DNA of 64,000 nt from Bradyrhizobium sp. CIAT3101 (GCF_029714945.1 NZ_CP121634.1:3431001-3495000); one strand, 5' to 3'; counted from the first letter of the stretch, positions 15,355 to 24,127 are shown. Made by a program: numbers and translations. The notes: a model not told the origin generated them from the letters alone.

Positions 15355-16860
15355 ATGGGCGGGGCTGACGCGCGGATCGTCCGCAATACGGCGCTGGTGA
15401 TTCTTGCGCTGGTCGCATTGCGGCTGGTCGCGGCCGCCTTCACGCCGATCACCTTCGACGAAGCCTATTACTGGATGTGGTCGCAGAACCTGGCGGGCGG
15501 TTACTACGACCATCCGCCGATGGTGGCCTACGTCATCCGCGCCGGCACCATGATCGCCGGCGACACCGAGCTCGGCGTTCGTCTGGTCTCGATCCTGCTC
15601 GCGCTGCCGATGAGTTATGCGATCTATCGTTCGGCCGCGATCCTGTTCGGCGGTGCCCGGGTGGCAGCGACCAGCGCCATCCTGCTCAACGTGACGATGA
15701 TGGCCTCGGTCGGCACGTTGATCGTGACGCCGGATGCGCCGTTGCTGGTCGCCTCCAGCTTCGTGCTGTTCTTCCTCGCAAAAGTGCTGGAGACCGGTCG
15801 CGGTGCCTGGTGGCTTGCGGTCGGTGCCGCCGTCGGCGCGGCGCTGCTGTCGAAGTACACCGCGATGTTCTTTGGTGCGGCGATCCTGATCTGGCTCGCT
15901 TCCGTGCCGAAACTGCGGCGCTGGTTCCTCTCGCCCTGGCCCTATCTCGGCGGCCTCGTCGCGCTCGCGCTGTTCTCGCCGGTGATCCTCTGGAATGCGG
16001 ATCATCACTGGGTTTCGTTCGTCAAGCAGCTCGGTCGCGCCAGGATCGAGGATTTTCGGCCGGTCTTCATTGCCGAGCTGATCCCGACCCAGATCGCGTT
16101 TGCGACCCCGCTGGTCTTCATCCTCGGTGCGATGGGGCTGCATGCGCTGACCTGGCGGAGGGCGGGCGCGCTGGCCTCGCGCGTGCTGATCGAGACGATG
16201 TTCTGGACCATCGTCGCCTATTTCGTCTGGCATTCGCTGCATGCCCGCGTCGAGGCCAACTGGTTTGCGCCGGTCTATCCGCCCTTCGTCGTTGCCGCCG
16301 CCGCCGCGGCCAATCTCGTGCAATGGAAACCGCGCGCGCAACGCCTGGTGGATTTTTGCCTGCGCTGGGCCGCGCCGACCGGCATCGTGATGTTTGCCGC
16401 GCTGATCCTTCAGGCCAATACGGGTTGGCTATCCGGCTATCGCCGCGATGCGACGGTCCGCAGCGTCGGTGTCGGCTGGCGGGAGCTTGCCGCAGAGATC
16501 GAAGCGGCACGTGTCCGCGCAGGCGCGACCTGCGTGCTCACGCCGGATTACGGCACGACGGGCTGGCTTGCCTTCTATCTGCCGCGCGGCACCTGCGTGG
16601 TGCAGCAGAACCAGCGCATCCGCTGGGTCAACATGCCCGAGCCCGATCCAAAACTGCTCGCAGGCAAGCTGATCTATGTCGACGAGCTGCGCCCCGACGG
16701 CCATCCGTTCCTGAACGACCTCTTCACGCAGGTGAGCCGTGTCGCCGAGCTGCAGCGCAAGCGCGGGCCGCTCGTGGTCGAGACCTACGGCGTCGATCTG
16801 CTCGAGGGCGCCAAGGGCGACGTGCTGGACCGCTCGCCGCCGCCTGAACTCCTGCCCTGA
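15355..16860 (+). CDS. GT39/ArnT-like membrane glycosyltransferase
   Basis: A 501-residue integral membrane transferase of the PMT/ArnT class. The first periplasmic loop carries the catalytic signature FDEAYYWMWS and then YYDHPPMVAYVIR, characteristic of enzymes that use polyprenyl-phosphate sugars. About 10-12 membrane segments cover residues 10-375, and a soluble periplasmic domain of about 120 residues ends the protein. It lies 30 bases downstream of the polyprenyl-phosphate sugar synthase/GtrA gene, so the two probably form a donor-synthase/transferase pair decorating lipid A, core or another envelope glycan at the periplasmic face. Acceptor unknown. Confidence 0.88.
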   Translation: MGGADARIVRNTALVILALVALRLVAAAFTPITFDEAYYWMWSQNLAGGYYDHPPMVAYVIRAGTMIAGDTELGVRLVSILLALPMSYAIYRSAAILFGGARVAATSAILLNVTMMASVGTLIVTPDAPLLVASSFVLFFLAKVLETGRGAWWLAVGAAVGAALLSKYTAMFFGAAILIWLASVPKLRRWFLSPWPYLGGLVALALFSPVILWNADHHWVSFVKQLGRARIEDFRPVFIAELIPTQIAFATPLVFILGAMGLHALTWRRAGALASRVLIETMFWTIVAYFVWHSLHARVEANWFAPVYPPFVVAAAAAANLVQWKPRAQRLVDFCLRWAAPTGIVMFAALILQANTGWLSGYRRDATVRSVGVGWRELAAEIEAARVRAGATCVLTPDYGTTGWLAFYLPRGTCVVQQNQRIRWVNMPEPDPKLLAGKLIYVDELRPDGHPFLNDLFTQVSRVAELQRKRGPLVVETYGVDLLEGAKGDVLDRSPPPELLP

Positions 16861-16891
16861 ACCGGCTGCACCTCGCGGGTGCGGGCTGCAC

Positions 16892-17632
16892 TCACCAGCG
16901 GGGGATTTCGCCGGTCGGAACGGTCGTCGAAACCGCGTTGTTGTTCTTGGGAATGACGAGCGGGCTGAGGCAGGCGAAGGCCTCGATCGAATTGTAGATG
17001 AAGTTCATCATGCCATCGACCCCCATCACCGCGATCGTGCGATTGAGCGCCGCAACCTGCAGAAACCGGTTCTCCATCGGGAAGCAAAGCTCCAGGAGCC
17101 TCTTCGCGCCCCGGGGCGAAACCACATAACCTGCCGTGCCGAAGCAATTGACGAGCCGAAACGCGGCGACCTCCGAGGTCGATCTTTGAAAGACCGGCGC
17201 GCTTTCATTGCTCTGATGCTTGGGCGTGAACACCATCTCGGTCTTGAAGCCGGGCGTCAGCTCGAGGGCGAGAATGGAGTCCGTATTGTAGCCGAGCGCG
17301 ACGTAGTCCCAGTCCTTGAGACGGTGAAGGAAATCCAGGCGCTCGGTGATGTCATTGCGGATGATCGCGTCGTCCTCGAACACGAGCGCCGGGGTTTCAG
17401 ATTGGACCGTCTGTTGCCAGATCCGCAAGTGCGAGGCGGCGCAACCGACAGCGCCGGGCGTGAACTGCGCTCCGGGCACGACAAGGTTCATCCCGAGCGC
17501 GTCCTGCGATGAGAACGATGCGCCTTCGGATGCCTCAAATCGTTCGAAGGCGATCTTCGATCCGGCATTCAGTCTCAGGAAGCTTTCGTACTTTTCCGGC
17601 TGACGGTTGAGGTTGACGACGAAGTTCTTCAT
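16892..17632 (-). CDS. Glycosyltransferase family 25 protein
   Basis: A 246-residue GT25-type (LPS/collagen galactosyltransferase-like) enzyme. The start (MKNFVVNLNRQPEKYESF), the GAVGCAASHLRIWQQ motif and the LVFEDDAII metal/nucleotide-sugar motif are diagnostic. The C-terminal half is less conserved and includes FGTAGYVVSPRGAKRLLE, the usual acceptor-side segment. It probably adds a hexose to lipopolysaccharide or another surface glycan in the cytoplasm. It converges on the GT39 gene and is divergent from the TPR-glycosyltransferase-methyltransferase gene, so the surrounding 5 kb is a small surface-glycan locus. Confidence 0.85.
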   Translation of the reverse strand: MKNFVVNLNRQPEKYESFLRLNAGSKIAFERFEASEGASFSSQDALGMNLVVPGAQFTPGAVGCAASHLRIWQQTVQSETPALVFEDDAIIRNDITERLDFLHRLKDWDYVALGYNTDSILALELTPGFKTEMVFTPKHQSNESAPVFQRSTSEVAAFRLVNCFGTAGYVVSPRGAKRLLELCFPMENRFLQVAALNRTIAVMGVDGMMNFIYNSIEAFACLSPLVIPKNNNAVSTTVPTGEIPRW

Positions 17633-17841
17633 GGAAAGGACCAGATTGAAAGTTCGGATAAAGCGTCGACCGCTGGTTGAGCCATATCAACGGGCCCCTT
17701 GATTCGCCACGCGCCGGCGCGTCGAGACGAATGTGGTGTCCAGCTTCGAGCAAGCTCCACGGGATAATTGGGAAGCGGCAACTTCCTGCACTGTCAGGAA
17801 TCGGATTGCTGCCCGCTCTCCCTTGATCCGGAAGGTCCCCG

Positions 17842-19842
17842 ATGAATTATCACGACGGCACTCTCGCAAGAACAAACGAGATCTCGACAGGGCCGTCTTC
17901 GCTGACGCGGGATGAAGTTTACCAGATCTGCCTTCAGCATCTGAAAACGGGTGAGCTCGAACAGGCCGAAGCTCGTTGTCGGGAAGGGCTTGCTTCCGAT
18001 GGAAACCACGCCGGTCTACTTCATCTGATGGCCGGTGTCTCTCTGCTCAACGGGAATTACGATGCCGCCCTGGAGTGGGCCGGCCGCGCCCTCACCAATG
18101 AGATGAAGGCGACCTATCTCGCAACGTTCGGAACGGCTCTGCTGGGCAAGGGTCTCCAGGCGGAGGCGCTGGAGGCGTTTCAGCGCGCGGTGGCGCTCGA
18201 TCCCGTCGATCCGTCAATCTGGGAGAATTTCGGCAACGCCTTGAGCAGGACGGGGCATGTCAACCAGGCGAGCCTTTGCGTTCTGATCGCGCGGGCATAT
18301 CAGAAATTGCCGTTCCTCGCGGAGTGCCGCTTGGTCCCGCGCAGCGATTGGAATGCCCTGACGGCGCAGTTCAATCCGCATCTTCGGAGCCGCCCGGGCG
18401 CAACTGAAGCCCGCGATCCCATTCACTGCTTCTGGTCGAACGCCCCGCTGAGCGAGATGTCGCGTCTCTCGCTTCAGTCGATGGTCCGCCAGGGCCATCC
18501 GGTGAAGCTGTACACCTACGACAATGTCGCCGCCATGCAGGCACGCGTGCCGCCCGGCGTCATGGTGGTCGATGCGGGAAATCTCGTGCCGGGTGCGATC
18601 TACCAGCACGCCGTCCTGAACAGCGAGATCCGTTACTTCAGCGACATCTTCCGCTACGCCGTTCTCCACGAGTTCGGCGGCTGGTGGCTCGACACGGACA
18701 TCGTGCTGGTGAAGCCGCTGGAGTTTGGCCGGGAGCATGTGTTTTCCGCGCAGTGGTCGGGAGTCGAGAACGGGCATGTCTGCGTCGGCGACGTGATGCG
18801 CGCGCCCAAGGGCTCGGTTCACATGGCCAATCTGTATGCCCTGTCGCTGCAGAGGCTGTTCAGCGAAAAGCGCGTCGAATACGGCGCGGTGGGGCCGCTG
18901 CTGCTCAGCGAATACCTGCTCGTGGCAGGTGATGAGGCGCTCCAATCCTCGATTCTGCCGCCGACGACCTTCAACGCGATCGACTGGCGCGAAGTGGATC
19001 TGTTCGCGGCCGAAGGCCGCGCCGGCTTCGATCTCCTGGGCGATCCCCGTGTCACCGGTGTCCATCTCTGGGGAAAAATGTGGGCCGAACGGGGGCTGCG
19101 CTTCGATGCGGTCCCCGAGCAGAGCGTGGCGGGCTATCTCAAGAAGCTGGTGCTCGAGCCGAACTGGCTGACGCAGCTTGCGGCGAAATACGACTCCGAC
19201 AAGGGCGCAGTCTACAAGGGCCACCTTGCCCATCACTACACGCGCGTCTATCACGAGCTGTTCCGATCGAAGGCGCTCGAGCCCATTCGCATCCTCGAAA
19301 TCGGCCTGTGCCGCGGGCGCGTCGAAGGCTGGACTCAGGATCAGGTGCCGTCGCTGCAGATGTGGCTGGACTACTTCCCGAATGCGGAAGTCATCGGCGT
19401 CGACATCGAGGACTTCAGCTGGTTCTCCCATCCGCGGGTCAGGATCCATCGCGTCGATCAGGGCGACCGGACCATGCTGGCGGAGCTCGCAAGCAAAGAG
19501 AACGCGCTGGACATCATCATCGACGACGGCTCTCACGCCTCGGTGCATCAGCACCTGACGCTCGGCGTGCTGTTTCCTTCGCTGAAGCCGGGCGGTTTGT
19601 TCGTGATCGAGGATCTCGACTGGCAGCCGCCGGAGATCCCGTCCAACGGCGCACCCCTGGTCAAGGACGTGCTCAACGCCATGAAGGCGAGCGGCACGTT
19701 CATGTCCAACGTCATGACCGAAGCCGAAGCGAAGCTGATCTCGGACGAAGTCGACGAGATCCTCCTCAACGACAGTTTCCGCGAGTTGATGTCGCGCGGC
19801 AAGCTGGGTGGCTTGGGCGTGCTGAAGCGCAAGGCGCGATAG
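17842..19842 (+). CDS. Three-part fusion: TPR, GT32-like glycosyltransferase, MycE-like methyltransferase
   Basis: A 666-residue protein with three recognisable parts. Residues about 24-150 are TPR repeats (ALEWAGRALTNE, then AEALEAFQRAVALDP). Residues about 190-420 resemble DXD-containing Gly_transf_sug/GT32 enzymes: IHCFWSNAPLSEMSRLSLQS, and WWLDTDIVLVKPL with the DXD at D284-D286. Residues about 435-666 resemble the SAM methyltransferases that methylate macrolide and cell-surface sugars: KYDSDKG, HHYTRVYHELF, RILEIGLCRG, LQMWLDYFPNAEVIGVDI and IIIDDGSHASVHQH. A single chain that transfers a sugar and O-methylates a glycan is the natural reading. It is divergent from the GT25 gene. Cytoplasmic; no signal peptide. 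Confidence 0.82.
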   Translation: MNYHDGTLARTNEISTGPSSLTRDEVYQICLQHLKTGELEQAEARCREGLASDGNHAGLLHLMAGVSLLNGNYDAALEWAGRALTNEMKATYLATFGTALLGKGLQAEALEAFQRAVALDPVDPSIWENFGNALSRTGHVNQASLCVLIARAYQKLPFLAECRLVPRSDWNALTAQFNPHLRSRPGATEARDPIHCFWSNAPLSEMSRLSLQSMVRQGHPVKLYTYDNVAAMQARVPPGVMVVDAGNLVPGAIYQHAVLNSEIRYFSDIFRYAVLHEFGGWWLDTDIVLVKPLEFGREHVFSAQWSGVENGHVCVGDVMRAPKGSVHMANLYALSLQRLFSEKRVEYGAVGPLLLSEYLLVAGDEALQSSILPPTTFNAIDWREVDLFAAEGRAGFDLLGDPRVTGVHLWGKMWAERGLRFDAVPEQSVAGYLKKLVLEPNWLTQLAAKYDSDKGAVYKGHLAHHYTRVYHELFRSKALEPIRILEIGLCRGRVEGWTQDQVPSLQMWLDYFPNAEVIGVDIEDFSWFSHPRVRIHRVDQGDRTMLAELASKENALDIIIDDGSHASVHQHLTLGVLFPSLKPGGLFVIEDLDWQPPEIPSNGAPLVKDVLNAMKASGTFMSNVMTEAEAKLISDEVDEILLNDSFRELMSRGKLGGLGVLKRKAR

Positions 19843-19862
19843 CCTGAGCTTGGCCCGCGGCC

Positions 19863-21749
19863 TTAGTCGATCATCTCGGCTTTGGCCGCGGCCTGGCTCG
19901 GCCTGTCCTGGTCGCGCCAGAACCAGACGGTCACGACGCCGGAGCGGCCGCGGATCTGCGTCAGCAGGGGGCCCGACAGGACCCCGTCGGGCGCGCCGTG
20001 AAAGTCGGCGGCATCCAGCAGCTTGTCGGTCATCGCGAGCCGGGCGCTGTTCTGCGCCGCGACCTCCATCAGCCGGCTCGCGAGATTGACGGTGTCGCCG
20101 TTTGCGGTGATGTGCTGATGGCTCTCGCCGAGACGCGATGCGACGATCGGGCCGAAATGCGCCCCGATCTTGAAGCCGAGCCGGCCACCGATCGCAGGCG
20201 GCAGTGATGCGATCCAGCGCTCGACGCCGCGATGCAGGTCGATCGCACATTTCAGCGCCCGCGCCGCGTCATCCGGCATCGCGCCCGGCAGGCCGAACAG
20301 GATCATGGCGCCGTCGCCGAGGAAGCTCGTGATCATGCCGCCGCAATCGACCGCGGCGCGGTCGATCAGCGCGTGGAATGCTTGAAGGATATCCTGAAGC
20401 TCGTCCGGATCGATCCGCTGGCTCAGCGCAGTGAAATCGGAGAGATCGATGAAGACGATGGCCGCATCCTGCCGGACGGGCTTCGCCAGGAAATCGGGAT
20501 CGCGTGCCAGCCACTCCTGCACGGCTGGTGCCTGGAATTGCGCCAGCGACCGGCTCTTGGCGGCGAGATACTGCGTGCGGCGGCCTCCTGCCCACAATTG
20601 CACGCCGATGAACACCGCAACCGGTGGCACCGCGGCTGCGAGCGTGGTCGCGGCGTCGAGCCAGATCCCGTGCGTGAACGCGAACAGATTGAGCCCGGCC
20701 CAGGCGATCATCACCACGGCGGCCGTCACGAAGCCGAGCGCGCTGCGTCGCCAGGCCAGCAGGCCCACCAGCAGCATCGGCAGCAGGATCGCGATGAGCG
20801 CGTCGGCGATGTGAACCTTGCGGTCGCGCACGATGCTGTCGCCGGCGACGAGATGCGTGATCGCGGTCGATATCACCTCCACGCCCGGCATGAGGGAATC
20901 GAACGGCGTCGGGAAGAAATCGCCGCCGCCGGCAACGGCGGCGCCGATCACGACGATCCGGTTCTCGATCGCCTTGCGGTCGAGCGTGCCGTCGAAAATG
21001 CTTTGTGCGCTCACGGTGCGGATGGTGCGGCGCGGGCCGTAATAGGTGATCGGCAGCGCGAAGTCGGCGTCGGTCGGCACGGCGCGATCGCCGAGCATGA
21101 GATGATCGGGGGCGATCGTCAGCGGCTTGTCGAGCGCGCGGCTCGCGACCCGCAGTGGAAACGACAATTCGACCTTGTCGTCCGTCCGGAACAGCATCGG
21201 CACCGAGAGCGGTGAGCCCGATTGCCCGGTCGCGACGTTGACGATGCCGACATCGGCGTGATCGGCGAACGCCGGCAACGGCAGCAGGAAGCGCTCGGCC
21301 TGGGGCAGGGCGGCGAGCGGCCCGGCGCTGGCGGGTGCCACGGTCTCGCTCGCGCTCGGGAAGATCGCGGCGGCTGCGAGCACCATGGGACCGGTGGCGA
21401 GCGTGTTGGCCAGCGTGGCGTCGCCGATCGCAGCACTGCGGTCGATCAACAGCAGGTCGATCGCGACGACCTTCGGCTTGAACTGCACGATGGTGTCGAC
21501 CACGCGGGCGAGATCGGCGCGCGGCAGCGGATAGCTGCCACCACGTTTCACTACGGTGTCGTCGATGGCGACGATGGTGACGAGATCGGGCGGAGCCTGC
21601 ACGCCGCGGACCTGCGTTCGCCAATCCGTCAGCGTGGCTTCGAGCCGATCGAGGAAACGCAGGTGACCGTTGGCGTGGCCCGCATAGATGCCCGCGCCCC
21701 ACAGCGCGGCGAGGACAAGTGCCACCAGAATTTGAACGCGTCTCTTCAT
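19863..21749 (-). CDS. CHASE2-domain adenylate/guanylate cyclase
   Basis: A 628-residue sensor enzyme. An N-terminal membrane anchor is followed by an extracytoplasmic CHASE2 domain (about residues 30-300; VTIVAIDDTVVKR, PKVVAIDLLL, NRIVVIGAAVAGGGDFFPTP). Three membrane helices follow (about 305-375), then a class III cyclase domain (about 405-580) with metal aspartates in IVFIDLSDFTALS and SFLGDGAMILFG, and NGDTVNLASRLME late in the domain. It probably makes cAMP in response to an envelope signal. The ATG at 21749 is preferred. It lies 92 bases downstream of a FecR-like gene; CHASE2 cyclases and FecR-domain proteins are a recurrent pair, presumably a periplasmic signalling module. Confidence 0.9.
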   Translation of the reverse strand: MKRRVQILVALVLAALWGAGIYAGHANGHLRFLDRLEATLTDWRTQVRGVQAPPDLVTIVAIDDTVVKRGGSYPLPRADLARVVDTIVQFKPKVVAIDLLLIDRSAAIGDATLANTLATGPMVLAAAAIFPSASETVAPASAGPLAALPQAERFLLPLPAFADHADVGIVNVATGQSGSPLSVPMLFRTDDKVELSFPLRVASRALDKPLTIAPDHLMLGDRAVPTDADFALPITYYGPRRTIRTVSAQSIFDGTLDRKAIENRIVVIGAAVAGGGDFFPTPFDSLMPGVEVISTAITHLVAGDSIVRDRKVHIADALIAILLPMLLVGLLAWRRSALGFVTAAVVMIAWAGLNLFAFTHGIWLDAATTLAAAVPPVAVFIGVQLWAGGRRTQYLAAKSRSLAQFQAPAVQEWLARDPDFLAKPVRQDAAIVFIDLSDFTALSQRIDPDELQDILQAFHALIDRAAVDCGGMITSFLGDGAMILFGLPGAMPDDAARALKCAIDLHRGVERWIASLPPAIGGRLGFKIGAHFGPIVASRLGESHQHITANGDTVNLASRLMEVAAQNSARLAMTDKLLDAADFHGAPDGVLSGPLLTQIRGRSGVVTVWFWRDQDRPSQAAAKAEMID

Positions 21750-21807
21750 GCCGCCGTACTGCAATCTTCTTTTTGTTGTCGGGGCCTGCCTGGGCAGGTC
21801 GTGACGA

Positions 21808-21860
21808 CCGAGTCTTGTTGCCGAGTCTTACTGGCCCAGTCTTATTGGCCGAGTCTTGCC
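21808..21860. repeat. Short tandem repeat over the FecR-like stop codon
   Basis: Four imperfect 12-14-base units lie head to tail: CCGAGTCTTGTTG, CCGAGTCTTACTGG, CCCAGTCTTATTGG and CCGAGTCTTGCC. They cover the last codons and the stop (21842-21844) of the FecR-like gene and run into the gap before the cyclase gene. The unit length is not a multiple of three, so gain or loss of a unit would change the protein's C-terminus. Confidence 0.8.
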
Positions 21861-22369
21861 ATCAGCGCGTCGACGCGCGGCTGGCCCCATGTCTTGACGG
21901 TCAGCGGACCGGTCGCTTCCACGTCGACGCCTTCGCCAACTCCCAGCACGACGCCTCGTCCACGCGCCGCCCTGCGGGTCACGCCGACCCGGCCGTTGGC
22001 GACGAACACCGACGTCTTGGCCTCGGCGACATCGACCGCCCATTTGGTGCCCCGCACGGCGGCGATGGCTTGCGGCGTCAGCACCTTGAAGGGATTGCCG
22101 CCCGGCTTCTTGGGCACTTCGATCAGCAGCGCCTTGCTGCTCAACTCCACGGAGTCAATATGTCCGTCGCGGTTGGCGTCGTTTAGTTCAAATCGGGCGC
22201 CGTTTTCGGCAACGATGGTGATGCCGTTGTCGCAACGCCAGGTCTGAGTCCCAGCGGCCGACGCCGATGCCGTGCAGCCCGCATTGGCGGCCGGTTGTGC
22301 AGTTGCAGATCCGATCAACACGAATGACCACGCCAGGGCGCAAAACCCGGCGCGCGAAAACCCTCTCAT
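21842..22369 (-). CDS. FecR-like domain periplasmic protein
   Basis: A 175-residue secreted protein. The ATG at 22369 begins a good signal peptide (FSRAGFCALAWSFVLIGSATAQP), so it is preferred over a GTG nine codons upstream. The mature region has a disulfide-type cysteine pair (GCTAS, WRCDNG), then a FecR-like core: KVLTPQAIAAVRGTKWAVDV, SVFVANGRVGVTRR and VVLGVGEGVDVEA. The core sits near the C-terminus without the transmembrane anchor of classical FecR, so it is probably a soluble periplasmic FecR-domain protein. It precedes the CHASE2 cyclase gene and may feed a signal to it. The C-terminal end lies in a tandem repeat. Confidence 0.8.
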   Translation of the reverse strand: MRGFSRAGFCALAWSFVLIGSATAQPAANAGCTASASAAGTQTWRCDNGITIVAENGARFELNDANRDGHIDSVELSSKALLIEVPKKPGGNPFKVLTPQAIAAVRGTKWAVDVAEAKTSVFVANGRVGVTRRAARGRGVVLGVGEGVDVEATGPLTVKTWGQPRVDALMARLGQ

Positions 22370-22411
22370 GCCAGCCTCCGTTTGCGTGCTCGGCACAGTC
22401 CAAGGCGATGT

Positions 22412-22429
22412 TGATACGGTACCGTATCA
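22412..22429. promoter_or_regulatory. 18-bp perfect palindrome upstream of the FecR-like gene
   Basis: TGATACGGTACCGTATCA is perfectly self-complementary. It ends 43 bases before the ATG of the FecR-like/CHASE2-cyclase unit. A symmetric site of this size at a promoter-proximal position suggests a dimeric repressor or activator site. The regulator is not encoded next to it. Confidence 0.6.
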
Positions 22430-22952
22430 CGCGTAGAGGCTGCTGAAAAGTGCCGGGCTGTTTAGCTATTTTTGCGCTGCGGCAATTTCCAGAGCGGCGC
22501 GATCAACTTTCAGTCATGGCGCCGTGCCGCGTGAGCGATCGTCGCGCGATGCGTGATGTGTGATCTCTGTGATCCGCTGCCGCCGTTCTGCTGACATCTG
22601 CACTTGACTGCACCAGCCTCGCGCAACGCTTCTCCGCTATCTTCCGGATATTGATGACCACGAAAACGACTTGGTTGGTGGGTCTAGAGATGCGGGCCGG
22701 AGACGTCCTCTGACCGTGCCGAACCGGCCGAGAATTATGGTTAACAGTTTCGCTTAAGTCCGTAGTTTTGCGGACCTTTTTCTCGAAATGGCACAGCGTT
22801 AATGGGCTGCCCTACATCTGCCAGAACTTAATCCGCATTTAACTAAAAGTCGCCTTAATGACGCTCCGACCCTCTGCGAAATGCTGGTTCCGGAACGTGA
22901 CCAGCGGCACTTCGAAGGGGGACTGAGTGACACCGTCCTGGACGCAAGGCGA
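22430..22952. other. Long intergenic region between divergent genes
   Basis: About 520 bases with no convincing coding frame. It must hold promoters for the divergent FecR-like and DUF2778 genes. The right half is AT-richer. A terminator-like hairpin (22758-22781) on the plus strand lies in the middle with no gene ending at it, so a small RNA transcribed rightward before it is possible; I could not identify its promoter. Confidence 0.45.
22758..22781 (+). terminator. Orphan terminator-like hairpin
   Basis: GTCCG (22758-22762) pairs with CGGAC (22771-22775) across an 8-base loop, followed by CTTTTT. It looks like an intrinsic terminator on the plus strand but no annotated gene ends here. It may close an unannotated small RNA or attenuate the DUF2778 transcript. 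Confidence 0.5.
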
Positions 22953-24104
22953 ATGAGTACGAGTATCGCTGCGCAAAGTTACGCGGCACGGAATCCGAAA
23001 AATTTCCATCGGAAGTCTTCCCGGAAAATGACCACCCAAAACGTGCTTGGCGCGGCCGTGATCGGCTGCGTCGCGCTTGCCGGCTGGACCGTCTACAACA
23101 ACATCTTCGCCGCCAGCGTCTATCCGACCGTCGGCAGCTCCGGCTACGACGAGCCCGTGATCAAGCGTGAGCCCAGGGTCGCGTTGCGCGAGGCGGGCGA
23201 GGCCATCCGGGAAACCTTTGCACTGCTGCCCGACAGGCTGCAGGTGGCTGCGCCGATTTCACGCGAAATGTTCAACGAGCGCTTTGCCGCGGCCGCGACG
23301 CAGGGCGTCGAGTCCAACGCCGCGAGTGCTGTGCCTGCGACGAAGGTCGCCGAAGCCAAGGACGTGGCGAAGCCGACTGTCGTCGCCAAGGTCGCGGAAG
23401 TCCTGAAGAGCCCGGTCAAGGCCGTCGAGAAGATCGCGGACGCCGCGAAGGCCAAGCGCACCGAAGCGCCGGTGCAATTGGCTTCTGCGGATCCGGCCCA
23501 GATCGTGCCGGCGCCTGAAGCCAAGCCAAAATCCTTTGCCGATCGCGCCAAGGCCGCGGTGATGTCGATCACCGGTCCGCGCCAATCGATGGTGGAAAAG
23601 CTCTGGGGCAAGCGTGAGCCGTCCGGCGGCTTGCTCGCCTATGCCTCGGCCGATGCCAGCGTGACCTCGGCCATCGCGCCGAAGGAACAGAACCCGATGC
23701 TTGGCGGTTCGGCGCCTTATGAGCGCGACACCGCGGTCTACGACATCACCGCCAAGACGGTTTACCTGCCCGATGGCACCAAGCTTGAGGCGCATTCCGG
23801 CCTCGGCTCCAATCTCGACGATCCCCGTTCCTCGCGGGTCCGCATGCGCGGCGTGACGCCACCGCACATCTACAATCTGAAGCCGCGCGAAGCGCTGTTC
23901 CACGGCGTGCCGGCGCTGCGTCTGACCCCGATCGGCGGTGAGAGCGCGATCTACGGCCGTGACGGTCTGCTTGCGCACACCTTCATGCTCGGGCCGAACG
24001 GCGACTCCAACGGCTGCGTGTCGTTCAAGGACTATTACGCGTTCCTCGACGCTTATCGCAACAAGGGCATCCGCAAGCTCGCGGTGCTGGCGCGGGTCGA
24101 CTGA
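22953..24104 (+). CDS. DUF2778 (L,D-transpeptidase-like) membrane-anchored protein
   Basis: A 383-residue protein. After a short basic N-terminus there is one membrane helix (about residues 30-50, VLGAAVIGCVALAGW). A long Ala/Lys-rich linker follows to about residue 240. The C-terminal DUF2778 domain (about 260-383) begins YDITAKTVYLPDGTKLEAHS and contains the catalytic-type segment HTFMLGPNGDSNGCVSFKDY, with His and Cys placed as in L,D-transpeptidases. DUF2778 includes the Tlde1 toxins that attack peptidoglycan, but here the membrane anchor and absence of secretion genes suggest a housekeeping envelope role. ATG 22953 is chosen because it directly precedes the basic, membrane-helix N-terminus. 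A strong terminator follows. Confidence 0.82.
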   Translation: MSTSIAAQSYAARNPKNFHRKSSRKMTTQNVLGAAVIGCVALAGWTVYNNIFAASVYPTVGSSGYDEPVIKREPRVALREAGEAIRETFALLPDRLQVAAPISREMFNERFAAAATQGVESNAASAVPATKVAEAKDVAKPTVVAKVAEVLKSPVKAVEKIADAAKAKRTEAPVQLASADPAQIVPAPEAKPKSFADRAKAAVMSITGPRQSMVEKLWGKREPSGGLLAYASADASVTSAIAPKEQNPMLGGSAPYERDTAVYDITAKTVYLPDGTKLEAHSGLGSNLDDPRSSRVRMRGVTPPHIYNLKPREALFHGVPALRLTPIGGESAIYGRDGLLAHTFMLGPNGDSNGCVSFKDYYAFLDAYRNKGIRKLAVLARVD

Positions 24105-24127
24105 TCTCAGCCAAGTCCAGGCAATGC

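Noticed and set aside
14074..16341. A 755-residue open frame on the minus strand
   Set aside because: Composition is rich in Arg, His, Asp and Gln without domains; it is the antisense shadow of the GT2/GtrA and GT39 genes, which have clear motifs on the plus strand.
18214..20250. A 678-residue minus-strand frame
   Set aside because: Antisense of the TPR-GT-methyltransferase fusion, whose motifs are clear in the plus frame.
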